Assembly: GCA_028622995.1 (NCBI GenBank) | Contig: JAJQJQ010000015.1 | Coordinates: 3,410,001-3,474,000 of the forward strand | DNA: 64,000 nucleotides | Reading direction: 5' to 3' | Source: Panagrolaimus kolymaensis | Lineage: Eukaryota; Nematoda; Chromadorea; Rhabditida; Panagrolaimidae | Shown here: piece after piece, positions 10,994 to 25,100 of the stretch | Layout: every line of letters starts with the position of its first letter | How positions within the stretch are numbered: the first letter of the stretch is position 1 | Made by a program: the position numbers and the translations under genes | The notes under the pieces: generated by a model | Told to the model about the DNA's origin: nothing | Database searches by the model: none | The model's input: only the letters and a program-made list of their open reading frames with translations

Positions 10994-13900
10994 ATGCATG
11001 TTCGAGCATATTTTGAAGTTGAGCATGGAGGTTAGTAAAAATTTTATTTAGAGCTTTCGAATATTTTTTAAGATATTTGAAACAAACAAACAAAAAATAT
11101 ATGAAATATTATTCTTCTTTTTTTTATTATCTCCTTATAGGAAATGCAATCAATTCACTTGATTTTCATCCGACTGGTAAAAAACTTGTAACCGGTGGAC
11201 ATGGTTCATCGGGATTTGCTGGTGAAGTAAAAATATGGGATATTTCTGGAATTTATGGTTCTAAAAAGGATATCGTTATGATTGGAACTGCTGGGTTTCA
11301 ATGTATGTTTTTTTGCCCTTCTTTTTTGGAAAGTTAAATTTGCCATTTTTTCTTTGAAACTCGAGAAAAGGCACATACATTGCTAATAGATTTTTTACTA
11401 AATTTATTAAACAAGAGATACAAATTTTTAGATTGCATCAATTGCGTTCGTTTTTCCATGTCTGGTAAAGATATCGCGGTAGCTGATGATGGTCGAAATA
11501 TTACCATATTACGATTGCAATCAAGAACAAAAAATTCTGAAGGAAAAATAAAAGAAATTTATCAACCTGCCCATACCATTATGGGTCATATCCTTGAAGT
11601 TTTACATGTTGAATTTTCTCCAACCGCTTTAATGTTAGCTTCAACTTCGATTGATGGAAGTTGTAAAATTTGGAATATGAAAAATTTACCCCAATGTTTA
11701 GCTATATTAGATGAAAAGCATGGTGGACATAAAGAAGGTGAAGCAATTAAAGGATGTTCATGGGATCCAATGGGAAAACTAATAGCTACACAAAGTTCAG
11801 ATCGATCATTAAAAATTTGGAAAACTTATACTTGGGAATGTCTTTGGACATTGACTCAACCATTTCTTGAAGTAAGTTTTTGTGAATGTTAATAATTATT
11901 TAGCCTTCTCTAAAAAACTTTACTCATATTAGAAACTTTTTTTCAGAGCAGTCAATCCACAATGTATACTCGAATGGATTGGTCTCCGGATGGAGCAGTC
12001 CTTATTGTTCCTTCAACAGTTAATAATTCAGGACCATCTTGTCAAATAATTATGAGAAAAGATTGGACTTTTGAGAAAGATTTGGTTGGACATCGAAAAC
12101 CTATGGGTTGTGTGGTTTGTTTCTTCGAAGCATATTTCTTACCTTCATTAAAACCATCCAATTTCTAGAGTTTCTGTAAAGAATTGAGAATGTTTAATGA
12201 TGAAAAAGGACGAAAATTTTTTGGTTATGTAGTTGCAATTGGTGGTCGAGATCGAGCTCTAAGTGTTTGGTCAATTCCAAAATCGCGACGACCTATTGTC
12301 GTGATTCAAGATATCGTTAAACTTTCTATCGTTGATATGAGATGGTTTGGCAGAAATTTAGCCATATCATCTCTTGATGGAACAGTTAGATTTATAATTT
12401 TTAAAGAAAGTGAAATAGGTATATCTTTATCTGAAAATGAATTAAATCAACAATGTATTAAACTTTATGGTTGTGGATTACCTGCTCAATCTTTATCCCC
12501 ATCTAATGATGCAGGAGATATTGAAAATGATTTAGATGAAGCAGATCAATGGTCAAAAAAGATATCAGAAATTTATTCATTGGAAATAAAAAAGGATATA
12601 CCTAAACCAAAATCGATGGTGGTTGAGAAACCTAAAGCTCTTGCACCTCCTCCAGCTGTGTTAGTTGCTAAACCTCAAGTAGAGGCAAATAATTCAGGTC
12701 CATCAATGATTGTTCGATCTCAAACAGGAAAGAAAAGAATTATGACAACATTTTTGGGAACGCTAGAAACAGCCGAGGAACCAACAAAAATTTCAAAAAA
12801 TACTACAGAATTTCCTGAAAGACATATACCAACAACAACGATCGAAGCTGAAACAAAAGCAACAGAAAAGCCTGAAGTTGAGGAGAGTCTTAAAAAATAT
12901 TTAAGAAATGCTAAATTTAATTATGAACCCGTAAGTTTCGCATTTTATAATTATTGTATCTTGGAGCAAACAAGAAATATTAAAGTTTCAATAAAGCTTG
13001 AATTTTAGAAAAAATCCACAAGACTCGAAATTAATAATGATGCAGAAATGGAATGGATTTATGATACTTTTGATAAAGATAAACCATTGCAAGCGCTACC
13101 ATACTTTGGATTATATGATTTTGAAAGTGTTAGTTTTTTAGTTTAGTTTTCTTCGAATTCCTATTAGTTTATTTAGGATTTACAAAATAATCTTCCCCTT
13201 ACAATAACAAATGAAATAACTCATGGAATAGGAAAAAAGGTTGCAAGGATATGGAATTTATCTGAAAATGTTAATACCCAAATTGATGGACATGTTATTG
13301 GATGTGATATTAATAAGTTTGTTTATAACCATTTTTGACGATTTAATTAGCTATTAGTTTTAGAAATTTTTTGCTTGTTATAACTGAAAGCAATCTAATT
13401 GTGACAATTAATAGAAAAACAGGAACAACAAAAACCATTTCTCAACTTTCCGAAACACCGAGAAGGATTAGAGTTTTTGGAAATTCATTAATTGTTTTAT
13501 TTACTGATGGAAAATTTAGCTTATTGTAAGTCTTTTTTTTATAAAGCTGATATCAAAATTAATGGCTCAGTTGCCTTGACCTGATTTTACTTGTGTAAAA
13601 GCTCTAAAAATATTAAGCATCATTCTAGTTTATTGTAATTTTCTATTTTTTTTAGCCAAATTTCTTCTTCAACCACATCGAATTCCAAAATTTGTTCCGG
13701 CTCGTTGGCACCTTTCAAGGGTGAAAAAGGCCAGCTAATAATTCAAAATAGTCTTCCAATGTTTATAACTCAAAACCAAAAATTTTTTATTGCGTCAATG
13801 GAAACAAAAAAATGGATTCACGCATCTTTACCATCTGCTGCATCTTCGAGATTTCCATCATGGTTATTTCAAACTTTATCCACAACTTCTGCAGCTTTAT

Positions 13901-14151
13901 TCAATCGAATAATTACCCAAGTTTCTTCAAACTCAAAACAAAAATTTAAATTTATTCCATCAGAACAATTAGCTCCGGTATTAAATTTATCAAGCGAATT
14001 ACGATTCTTTACTTTTATTTTGGAAGCTTCAAAACCAAAATTTCAAAAATGTGAACACTTTCGCCGCGAAGAAAATGATGAATGTCAAATTTGTCAAGTT
14101 TTTAATTTATTAACAAAATTTTCAATGAATTTATGTTTAAAAGAAAAATAA
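10994..14151 (+). CDS. hira-1: HIRA, histone H3.3 chaperone
   Basis: Nine exons (10994-11030, 11141-11302, 11432-11871, 11947-12114, 12169-12930, 13009-13128, 13177-13316, 13364-13525, 13656-14151) give 828 residues. The N-terminal half is a WD40 propeller with HIRA landmarks: NSLDFHPTGKKLVTGG, CVRFSMSGKDIAVADD, WDPMGKLIATQSSDRSLKIW, RMDWSPDGAVLIVPSTVNNSGP and GHRKPMGC, followed by GGRDRALSVW. The middle is low in complexity, with a B-domain-like stretch (SQTGKKRIMTTFLG). The C-terminal half is the second WD/Hira domain. The first exon is only 37 nt; I chose it because MHVRAYFEVEHGG joined to NAINSLDFHP gives the family N-terminus with correct phase. HIRA deposits H3.3 independently of replication. 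It is shorter than vertebrate HIRA (about 1017 residues), mostly in the linker. Confidence 0.9.
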
Positions 14152-14336
14152 AGCTATTGAATAAGATCGATAAGAGGCAGTTATTTTTGTTGAGAATTAT
14201 TATGTGAACAAAATTACAATAAAAAAAAATACATACGATGATAACAAATAAAAGATAACGAAAAAAAGAAAAATTTAAAGATAACACATTATTGATACAA
14301 AATAAAGTTTAAACATTTTGAGCGAATATTGATTCT

Positions 14337-15733
14337 TTAAACCTTCTTTCGTTTTGCACTAGGTTCTTCTGATCCTTCTTCTTCATCATCATCTTCTTCA
14401 TCTTCTTCAGGTTCATCAACATTTTCAGAAGCAAGATTGATTTCAATTATTTTATCATCGGAAAGTTTGAGTTGACTTTGCGAACCATCTTTTGAACCAA
14501 TGAATTCAATGCCAGGATATTTTTTTAATTCTGCGTAAAACTTTGTCTGAAAAAAATAAAGACAGATTACTCAATCAATGTTGACAATTTTCAAGAAAAC
14601 AAACTTACATCTTGCCATTTTGATTCGACCATGGTAAAGTTGAAAATTACTTTGAGCTTTAAGTTTTTGTCATCAATTTTTGGTTTTGTAACAAGTTCGA
14701 TGATCGTTGTAGCATCTTCATCAGCGACATTATCATCATCAATAATGAGGGTTAAATCTTCAAGATCAGGAAATCCAGTTTTGAGATTCTTGGTTAAGCT
14801 TTCTATTGACATATCAGTGATTCCCCAACCAGCATAATGACCATGAAGCTTGAGCTTTTTAATGGATGGAAATTTCATTCTAAAAATGACATGAAGCATT
14901 AACAAAACGTTTAGGAAAAAATTTTTGAAGTAAAACTTACGCTTGAAATTCTTCATTTTCAATTTGATCATATGCTTCACCTTTCAAGAACAATTCATTG
15001 CATTTAAGCGAGAGACCTTCCATAAACTAAAATCCATCATTTTTGTTGATCCTCCTTATAAGCAAACAAAAAACTTACTCCAATGCAATAAATATCAAGT
15101 TCAACTGTAGCTTTATCCAAAGAATCCAAACTTTTGACAGCATCAGCATACTTTTGATTGTCAAATCCAAAATCTTCGAGTTCAATTTCTTTGACACCTA
15201 AAAGCAATTGACGAAATCAAAAATGGTTGGAAGAAACGACAAACTTGATTTGAGAGCATCCCAAAATGGAAGATATTTTTCATTAAACTTTTTGCATTCT
15301 AACTTTGTGATTTTCTTTTGTAGCAATTCAACGATAGGCTTGATTGAAAGGATGTCAGATTCGAATTTAGCTGATTGAGATTTACCCTGAAAAAAAGAAG
15401 AAGCTTGCATTAGAAGATGTATGATGAACGATTAAACTAACAGTAACAATTTCGACGGAATCATTTGACAGAATTATCGTTGTAGCTGATGAGAAAAATT
15501 TAAATGCAAGTTCAATTGGTTTTTTACCACTCAGCATAAATTTTGAGATGAATTCTTCTTTTTCTTTGTTATCAGCATCTCTAAAATTTAAAGTATGAAA
15601 AGATGAAAGCAACATCGTGTTTTACAAAACAGTATGAACAAAAAACAAACCCATTCGAATCTTCTGATAAAGAAGGAATCTTGACCAATTCTTTGAAAAT
15701 TTCTTCCAGGGTTTCTTCGATGATAGCAGGCAT
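14337..15733 (-). CDS. unidentified acidic protein with nuclear-type C-terminus
   Basis: Seven exons (15733-15651, 15580-15442, 15386-15245, 15197-15079, 15026-14941, 14879-14609, 14546-14337) give 349 residues with consistent phases. I do not recognise the family. The N-terminal 30 residues are acidic-helical (MPAIIEETLEEIFKELVKIP). The central part has leucine-rich-repeat-like strands and helices (IKKLKLHGHYAGWGITDMSI, FPDLEDLTLIIDDD), resembling the repeat part of nematode F-box/FTH-like proteins, but I see no F-box. The C-terminus is a long Glu/Asp run followed by SAKRKKV, which looks like a nuclear localisation signal. It converges with HIRA, 185 nt stop to stop. Confidence 0.75.
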
Positions 15734-16501
15734 GTTTGTTTACCTGAAAAAAAGCATTTTAGTATCAAAAATTTATCCGTTATTTTGTAAAACCAATCAA
15801 CAAAAAAAATTTTGTCTTGAAATAAAAATTATGCAACCGAGAAAGGCTCTTATTAACAAAATTCATATAGGTAAACCGCGTCATCAAAATAACTTAAAAA
15901 ATGGTGCAAAAAAATTTTTTTTAAATTAAAAGTTGACAACAAAAATAAAACAACGAAAAAAACAAACAAAAGTTTTGTTTTTGTTTGTCTAAAAAATTTT
16001 TTCATCAAAGCCTTGGAAAGGGAAAACTTCGTTTTATTGCATTTTTTAATCTCCAGCACATGGACTTCCTTTTCCGCTCATTACCTTTGCTTTTTTTTTT
16101 TTGCAACACCTTTGCTTCTTTCAATCTTTTCATGGATGAAGAATGAATGACTTTGAATATGTTTAGAATTTTAATCCATCGATTTAACAATGGTAAAACT
16201 ATAATGCATTTTTAATCAATCAAAAGCTCTAACTTCATTTTTTCAGGTCTTCTCTTATCTAAAGTAAAAATGTCTTCTCTCTTCTCTTCGTCTTTCCCTT
16301 TGAATACACAGGTGCGCTGCTTCCTTGCTTTCTCTCTCATTAATTTTTTTTCTAAACTTTTGTCTCTTTTTTCTCCATTTTTGCTATGTCAAATTTTTGA
16401 GAAGACTAAAAAATGTGTCGACGCGTTTTTAATATTTTAAACTTTTCCATTTTTACAGTTTACTTTTTTAGTTTGCAGCTTTATCGTCGTCTTCAGCAAG
16501 A
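15734..16501. other. intergenic, divergent promoter region
   Basis: Separates the start of the acidic-protein gene from the aminopeptidase. Contains T-rich and A-rich tracts and, at about 16460-16495, two acceptor-like sites (TTTGCAG and TCTTCAG) before the aminopeptidase ATG, suitable for trans-splicing. No gene recognised. Confidence 0.45.
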
Positions 16502-18641
16502 ATGTCTTCATCAGGATCAGATAATGAAAAATTAACAAAATTTCGAGAATTGTTTAAAAAACATAATATTTCTGCATACGTTCTTCCATCAACTGACAAT
16601 CATCAAAGTGAATATCTAGCTGATCGAGATTTTCGTGTTCGATTTCTTTCTGGTTTTAGTGGATCCAATGCTTTTACCATCTTAACCAATGAACGAGCTC
16701 TACTATGGACTGATGGACGATACTTTGCTCAAGCTGTTAAACAATTTGAACCTGGTTGGGAATTAATGAAACAAGCAGTTCCTGATGCAATTGAACCAGT
16801 GGATTGGTTAAGTGGAAATCTAAAAAGTGGTGAAAAAATTGGATTTGATCCTCAATTATTTGGTTTCTGTATGTTTTACTTCCCAAAAAATTAAGGCTCA
16901 TCAAAATCTTTTTTAGCTCAAGGCATAAACTTTGTTAAAAGTTTACAATCAGCAAATTTAGTTCCAACTCCAATTGCAACTAATCTCGTAGATGAAATAT
17001 GGACTGAGAGACCCAAAGCTCCAATAAATTGTATTACAACTTTATCCCTTGCAGAATCAGGAAAATCAACGGCAGACAAATTTAAAGAATTACGTGAAAA
17101 AATTGAAAAGAAGAAATGTGATTCAATATTGATAACAAGTTTGGATGATATTATGTGTGAGTTTTGTTTTTAACGTTGAAGAGTTACTGAAAAAACATTT
17201 GCATGTATTTTTAGGGTTGCTTAATATTCGTGGAAATGATATTCCTTATAATCCGTTGGCATTCTCAATTCTCTTTGTTACAACTAATTCCGCTCATTTC
17301 TTTATTGATCGTCGAAAGCTTACAAAAGAATCTGTTGCTTTTCTAACCGAAGTTCATGTTTATGATTATGAAGAAGCTGAAAATTTTATCCGTCGATATC
17401 ATGATGACAACAGAAATGAACATGGTAAAGAACATAAAGTCTTTGTTCCAGAAGAGGGAAATTATTTTTTGAGTAAATGTATCTCAAAAGAAAATTCTAT
17501 TGTTGCTCCATCTCCTGTTCCATTTATAAAAATGATTAAGAATGATACAGAAATGGCTGGAATGCGAGCTTCACATATTCGTGATTCAGCTGCTGTTATC
17601 CAATTTCTTGTTTGGTTAGAAAAAGAATTAGAATCAGGAAATGATAAAATTACTGAATTAAAGGCTGCAGAAAAAATGGATGATTTTCGATCAAAGCTTG
17701 ATAAATTTGTTTCATTAAGTTTTTCAACGATTGCTGCTGTTGACAATCATGCTGCTTTTCCACATTATCATCCAGAAGAACCAGAAGGAAATGAAATAAT
17801 CAAACAAGATTCTGTATTCTTACTTGATTCCGGTGGACAATATCGGTAAGCAGTAGCTTTAAGTTGTGTAGCTACTTTGCAACAAAAGTGTACAGTATTT
17901 GACCATTCATTAATTCAATATACTATTTTAGTGATGGTACTACGGATATTACTCGTACGGTTTGTCACGCGACCGATCCTGATCCATATTTCATCAAAAT
18001 GTTTACTTTAGTTCTTCGTGGCCATATTGATACCGCTTTTCTACACTTTCCAAATGGTATTCCTGGTACACGTCTTGATTGTATTTCTCGTATCCCTTTA
18101 TGGAACGAAGGATATGATTTCTCGCACGGCGTCGGTCATGGAGTTGGAGCATTCCTAAATGTTCATGAAGGACCAAGTAAGATTTATTAATTACTGTATC
18201 AACATGTCTAATCCTTATTCATTTTTTAGTTGGTATTGGTTTTCGTGCTCGTAACCCAGGAAATTTACATCCGAATGAAGTAATAACAATTGAACCAGGA
18301 TATTATGAAGTTGGAAAATTTGGTATTCGAATTGAGAATTGCTATGAAATTATTAAATGTGGAAAACTTCCATCCGATGCTGAAAATTATCTCACATTTG
18401 AACCTTTGACTTTAGTGCCTATTCAACTAAATTTGATTCAACGTGATTTGCTTCAACAAAAACATGTAAGCTTTTTTCTTTAAATATCAATGGATAAATA
18501 TATTTGCCTCATCTTTGTTTTTAGATCGATTGGATAAATGAATATCATCAGAAATGTTTCGCAAAAGTTTCACCATATTTGAAAGAACATGGACTTGAAG
18601 AAGAGCTGAAATTTCTCGAAAAAAGCTGTAAAAAAATTTAA
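16502..18641 (+). CDS. app-1: Xaa-Pro aminopeptidase (M24B, APP1/XPNPEP1-like)
   Basis: Six exons (16502-16868, 16917-17156, 17215-17845, 17932-18176, 18230-18465, 18525-18641) give 611 residues, the size of cytosolic XPNPEP1. Two creatinase-N-like domains (LPSTDNHQSEYLADRD, FLSGFSGSNAF) precede the pita-bread catalytic domain. All five metal ligands are visible: Asp in LLDSGGQY, Asp in DGTTDITR, His in HGVGHGVG, Glu in ITIEPGYY and Glu in GIRIEN. The substrate-pocket histidine in NHAAFPHYHP is also present. The enzyme removes the N-terminal residue of peptides whose second residue is proline and uses two Mn ions. No signal peptide is seen, so it should be cytosolic. It converges with the full-length VPS13D gene. 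Confidence 0.95.
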
Positions 18642-19199
18642 AATGATTCTATGTTTGTATGTGATGTGTGAGATGGTGATGGGTATTTATTATGTGTGTA
18701 TTTCATTAATTTAATATTTATGTGCCTTATTTAATATGCATTATTTCATTTTGTAATAAAACTATAAAATTGTGTAAGGGTATCGAGCTTTTCATTTATG
18801 CATTTTTTGCTATATAAAATGACTGACACAGAATGGGAAAAACTGTAATCACTCAATAATTCTAACAATTCATGCTTTTTGTTTGATGAAAACAAAGTTT
18901 ATAGCTTCTTTTTTTGATTATTTTTGGATGCTATACTGTATAAAAGGAAAATGAAAGTATTATGAGTTTAGATCTAACAAAAGGAAAAAGTGACGGTATG
19001 AAATTTGTTGTGTGTTTTAAAAAAGAGGCACTTTATTAATTTATGCATAAAACAGAAAAATATAAAACAATGATCCAAAAAATTAGAGATTTTTTTACCA
19101 GTGTTATAAATACCCATATATTAGAATAATATAAGAAAGAAGACAATGACGTTAATTGCACAATAAGTGAATTTTGTTAGACTAGTTTTTTTTGGTTAA
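18642..19199. other. intergenic between two convergent genes
   Basis: Holds the two 3' regions; AATAAA-type signals near 18757. No gene recognised. Confidence 0.4.
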
Positions 19200-22100
19200 T
19201 TAAATTTGAATAGCATCATAATCAAAATCTTCAGTAATTGAAAGGGTTCGCTTTGAATGATCATAAAGTTGTTTAGCCCGAAGCACCTTTTCACATAATC
19301 GCCTTGCTGTTTCTTTATCACCACAAACTAATCGAGGAGTTGCCATTGATCTTTGTGTTGTATCATAACTAACTGCAATACAAATAAAATCTTTTCCTAC
19401 ATCCGTGTTTGGATCAATATAAATATTTTTAAAACATCGATATGGAATTCGTTGGGTGACTGAAGCAGATGAATCATTAATTTGTCGTAAACAATAACAT
19501 TGCTCCGAACAAATTAGAACTCTCTGTTCAATAAGATCATGAGTACGATGACGGAGAATTACTTCAACATCGAATAATCTAAAAAATAAAAGGTTAAAGT
19601 TCGAAAAAAACTTTTAGTAGTTAAACAATAGCTGAAGCAGCAACATCTTCTTAAAATTGCTTTTTATTAAAATATTTTACTTACACTTCATTAGTCGAAT
19701 ATCCATTAATACGAAGAAGCTCTTGTTGGGCTTGAGCCAATTCTGGGGAATAAACAGGAAGCAATGATTGTAAATTAGTACAAACTCGCGGAAGTCGAGT
19801 TCGGTTTTCAGAAAATCGTGATTTTCTTGCTAAAATTTCTTTATTTTCCAAACTAAATTCAATATAAAAAAATGCTTACATGAATGACTTCCAACCGCTT
19901 CTTTTAATGCTGAAGCTGTACCTTCAACCAAATCCAGTATACCTTGAGCGGGTTTTGTAACAGTATCCACCACGCCTGTTACAATGCCTTTTGGAACTCC
20001 AGTAAGATAACCCTCTTTTTTAGTTGCTTTTGTTGTATTTCCAACGATTGCAGTTAAACCACCAAATACACCCACACCAAAACCTTTAACACCATTACAA
20101 AAATGTGAAAATGCTGCGCTTGAATCCGATGATGAAGGTTGAATTCTCATCATTCGTTTTCTCATTAATTCATGTTGTTCATCAAAAGTAAACGAACCAA
20201 TGCCATGTGACATTGAGGATGCTACTTTTGAAATTGAATTGGTTACACCATAACCCAAACCATAAACAAATCCAGTGATATCCGCTTCAAATACTAAACC
20301 TTGGAAAGAATCTTTTAAATCGGTTGCTAAACCACGAGGATTTCCAAATGCATCCATTGTAAATACAATATTAATTGTTTGCTTTTGAAGTTCCACTAAA
20401 AAAATTATTGTTGTCAAGCTTTTGTTAAACCATGAAGCTAAAAACTTCTAAAGATCAAAAACTTACTCATATAAAATTTGCTTAAAGCTTCAATCAAAAA
20501 TTGTAAAGTTTCAAAATAATGAAATTGTCGAAATGGTGGCAAGGTAACTATTGCATTTTCAAAGGATACCAATTTAATATTAAATTGACGTTTTAAAATT
20601 TGTAAATCTTTTGTTAAACCATTTTTTGCTACAGTCAAAACTAAAAAAAAAATAATCATTGTATTAATTTAATTTACACGCCCAAAATACAAACCAGTTA
20701 AAGCAACATTTCCAACTTCTAAATCCAATGTACCAAAATAGCATCTTCTTATAGGGGTTCCATCAGAATCGGTTAAACCCGGTGCACTCATATCAGGTTC
20801 AATATTGGGTGGTTGAATCATAGAATTTTTACTTACAACATCGCTTGCACCTGTTTGTTGAATGAATTGAATTAATTTCCAAAGTAATGTTTCATCCAAA
20901 AGTATACACATATCGCATAATTTTACTCGGAAACACTGCAAAAATAAATAATTATGATTTAGTTTTTGGCAAAAGCCATTTTCAAGCTTACATCAAAAGC
21001 ATCATAATGTTCCATGGGAGTATAATTCATTTCAAGTTTTAATGCGGGTTTTATAGATAAATTAATTGAATGGTCTGAACCTATTGGTGAAGAAGCTTCT
21101 GATTTATCATCATCCGTTCCTTTAATAGCATTAACCTGACAATAAAGGACTTGCCATCCATCGGTGGTCAAAATTTGATTATCCACTTGTATGATATTAA
21201 CATGTCCAGTAATTTGATAAGTTTTTTCAACTCGACAAAAATGCATTTGTACACCTTGAAATCGTGCATAAATTAATTCTTCAGTTGCATTATTAACTAA
21301 AGATATTCCAATTCCAGCAGGCATATTTATTTCTCCATCAAAATTATAATATTGCATTGTTGTTGATTCATTTGAAGATGATTGAGATCTTCGTTGTGAC
21401 AACACACTCGTTGAAGTAATAATTCCGGGTGATCTTGATCGGGGTCTTGCAGTTTGTGTGGAATAAGGAAGAGATAAATTTGATGGTGAATTTGAAATTT
21501 CATAATGATCTGTTATTCGAACGACTAAAGTTGGACCAATATGAAGACATTCAACATCTAACATTCCTGAACCAGGTTTTTGTCTTTGAATATTAAATAA
21601 TTGGGTTTTTGAAGGCATGCTTGATGAATTATTGGATAATTTCAATGCAAGTTTATTGCGGTCAATAACTTCCACAACCATATCTTTTACACAGCAAGCT
21701 AATGTCCCTTCCTAAAAAAAATATTTGGTGAACGAAGCTACAGCAATACGCATGAAAAGTTTTACCTTTGTGAATCGCCATTTTTGTGTTGTATTTCTTT
21801 GTGGATCCTTTCTAACCACCATTAAAGCATTGCCATTATTTTCTAAGACATCCAAAACAAAACTTTCACCATTTTTAGCTGTATGATTCATTCCAATATT
21901 TTCTAATGAACCATCATTTGTAAGTTTCCATAATTGTCGATGACTGCTATCCACGAAATTCATTTTATTTAAAACTACTTTACCATTTACTCGAGCTTCA
22001 AGAACAAGCTCATGTTCTTCCGTTTCGAGGTCGCTTCTATTATGGGCTCGTGAAAACGATGGAGTATATTGAATGTAAAAATAATTATCATATGTCAATG

Positions 22101-25100
22101 GAGGGCCACGCTTAGGTTTAGATGGGTCATAATTATGTGATTTATTTTCATACACTTGCAATGTGAGTTCTCGTTTATCATATAAATTATCCCAAAAATA
22201 ATCCACTGAAAAGTGAATTCTAATATTTTTTTAATTTTTAGAAAACTAAAAACAAACCTGTGCTATTTGCTTTACAAATAGTTCGAAATCGACTATAATT
22301 TAGTGAAGCTTGTTGATAAAGAACTGGAACGTTGCTATGATTTTCAATTTTAATTGGAGCAGGAAAATAAAATGCATCAGTAAAAGTAACAAAAAATGAT
22401 GCACCATTCAATGCTACTTCAACTCTAACAAATTTAGGTGTTTCATCTCGATCTCTCATAGTTACATGAAATGAACCAATTTGATCTATTCTAAACGGAT
22501 AACTCCAATGCGCAACATCAGCTCGACGAATACAAAGTCTACGTTTATCTTCAAAATTTTCATGCCAAATGAAATGACTTTTAGATGCAAGTTGTAAATG
22601 TTGGCTTGAACGCTGAAAAGGAAAATGCAAATAACTAAATTAATGTAATCTAAAAATCTTTTTAGCTTACTGAAACATCATCATGATGAGAAACAAAAAG
22701 TTGAGTGGATGATTGATTATTTAATCGATATCGAGGAGTAAATAAAACAATTTGAGTATTTTTATATCTTCCGGTACATTGTCGAACTTCCATACCAATA
22801 TCATACATTAATGTGGCATTAAAATCATGAGTGAGTAAAAGCTTTAAAGCTTGTACGCCAGATGAAAGAGAAACTTTTGAAGAATATTGAGGTTTATAAT
22901 CAGCATCGGATTCAAAATATCTTCCAACTCTAACCACACATTGTTTCGGGCAATTTTGATCAGCGAATGAAAACATTAATGGATTTCGATCTTTAGCTCT
23001 TTCATGGTCATCAAATTGTCCGGCTGCATCGGTGTTTGTTGCTTCTTGCTTTATTATTAAAGGAATACCCGAACGATTTACAATCCAATATGGAACCCAT
23101 AAAGATATTTGTAAAGATCCTCCTCGACCAATATAAACTGAACCATATAAATCTAACATTCGATTATCTTTATCTATCATAGGCATGGATATTCGACGAT
23201 CATCATTAATTGATTTTTCAACAAATTGTGATCGTTGTAGCATCACAGGTCGAAGAGTTTTAAATTGTTCTGATCGAATTGAAATAAATATTTGATCTTC
23301 GGGATTTGCATAAGGCAAATGGAACCGATCTCCTGCAGCAACGCGATAATTTTGCTTTGTTATGGGTTTTGTTGTTTCAACAAACATTTCAATTTCCACG
23401 GGTAATAAATTGGTTAAAATTAATGGTGGAACAAAAATCATTGTATGACCCGAAAGTGATTCATATTCAGGATAATTTTCACGTTTAATTGCAACACACA
23501 TCCAATAAATTTGCTGAGTATTTGTGTTGCTTGAAAATTGAAGGATTTGATTAATAATTTCACTCGAAGTTTTTGCAACCCTCCAATCTACAGATTGTCC
23601 AGAAATATTATTATTATTTCCTGTTAATAAGGATGGACGAATATCCATTTCAGAATTAACAAATTTTAATGGAATTGGTAATTTCGCGCCTGATGCAATT
23701 TGAAGTTCAATGGATTTTGATCGATTTGTGTTATCACTAAATCGAAGAACAACAAGATCAGGAAGTTCGTTAATTGCAAGTAAAGCAGAACGAATGGTTA
23801 CAACTTTTCTTCCATCCACATCCATTGTAACTGCCACAACTATTCGAGCTCGAATTGAATCACGTTTCTAAAAAAAACTCGGGTCAAAAAAGTAAGTAAT
23901 TTTAAATGGGAATTTTATACCGAAGATGTGCCACTTGCTCGAGTAACACGAAAATATGTTCCAACAGAATCCACATCAACTGGAGAAATTTCATCCCATC
24001 CATCTACTCGAACAATAAGTTGACGGGGTTCATTATTTCTTTCCTTCTGAAATTTATCATTAAAATTTTTATTTTGTCACAAATTTTTTAAAAAAAGCTT
24101 ACAGCAATCATCAATCTTTTAGTTGGAAATTCAAAGGTGCAACTTTTATCTATTCCAACTGAAAACCATTTTGCATTTGATTTTTGTTGAGCCAATCGAG
24201 CTTGAGTTATTTCTTCTACATGTGTTGTAAATAAAATATTACTACCTATTTCATTTTTTAATAAATATGGTAAATGATCGGCTCTTGAACGAATACAAAA
24301 ATTTCTAAAATCTCGATCCAAACTTTTTTTATGTAGCGGCCATTTTGAATGAAATTGTTTCATTTGTTGAATTAATGTTTGAGTTACATTTATATCCAAT
24401 GGGCTAAATGAATCTGGTTTTAAACCAATGTGGAGATAATTTGGTTTCCAAATGCAATTAAAATGCTTAATTTTCCATGGCTCCATAAATGGCTCCCAAC
24501 CATAAACCAATTGATTAAAATTGTCATATATTGGTGCTTCCCTCAACTTCCGTCCTCTTCTCATTCAAACTTCGCGCTCCTCTTGATTGTCCTGTAACGA
24601 AACAGCCAGCAAGATGGCAGCCTATTTGCATACTTGTGTTTGCTTTGCTTCTGTTTCACTTTCGTAGTTGTAGTTGTATGTTACATTATTGTTGTGCTGG
24701 TTGTGTGTGTCTCCTGAATAAATATGTTTCTGTATATGTTCTTGTTTTATTAGGAATATCCCAGCTACAGCAGATGCAACCAGCTCCCAAGGACTATCAA
24801 CCGAAACCTCGACGACGCCAATATCTTATCTGTCACCGCGTGACATGGAGGGCCCTACCCATTTGTTCCTGTCTTGAAGAAATTGCTGCAGCGATGGAAT
24901 CAAAGGAATGGCTGAACTATTTGAAGATGATGGTGATACTGGTGAACTCTTGGTAATGGTCTGATGGTCTCTTGCTCATCTCAATCGTGGAATTATGGAT
25001 TGAATCGAACTCAAACAACCTGTGAAATATGAACTGCTTATGGAGAAGCCAACAACGAATGTGCTGTGCTACTGGAATGTAAGAAACTAAACTTGGTAAA

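Noticed and set aside
15489..15510. CTGATGA followed by GAAAA at about 15489
   Set aside because: Lies in a coding exon on the other strand and no hammerhead stems form around it.
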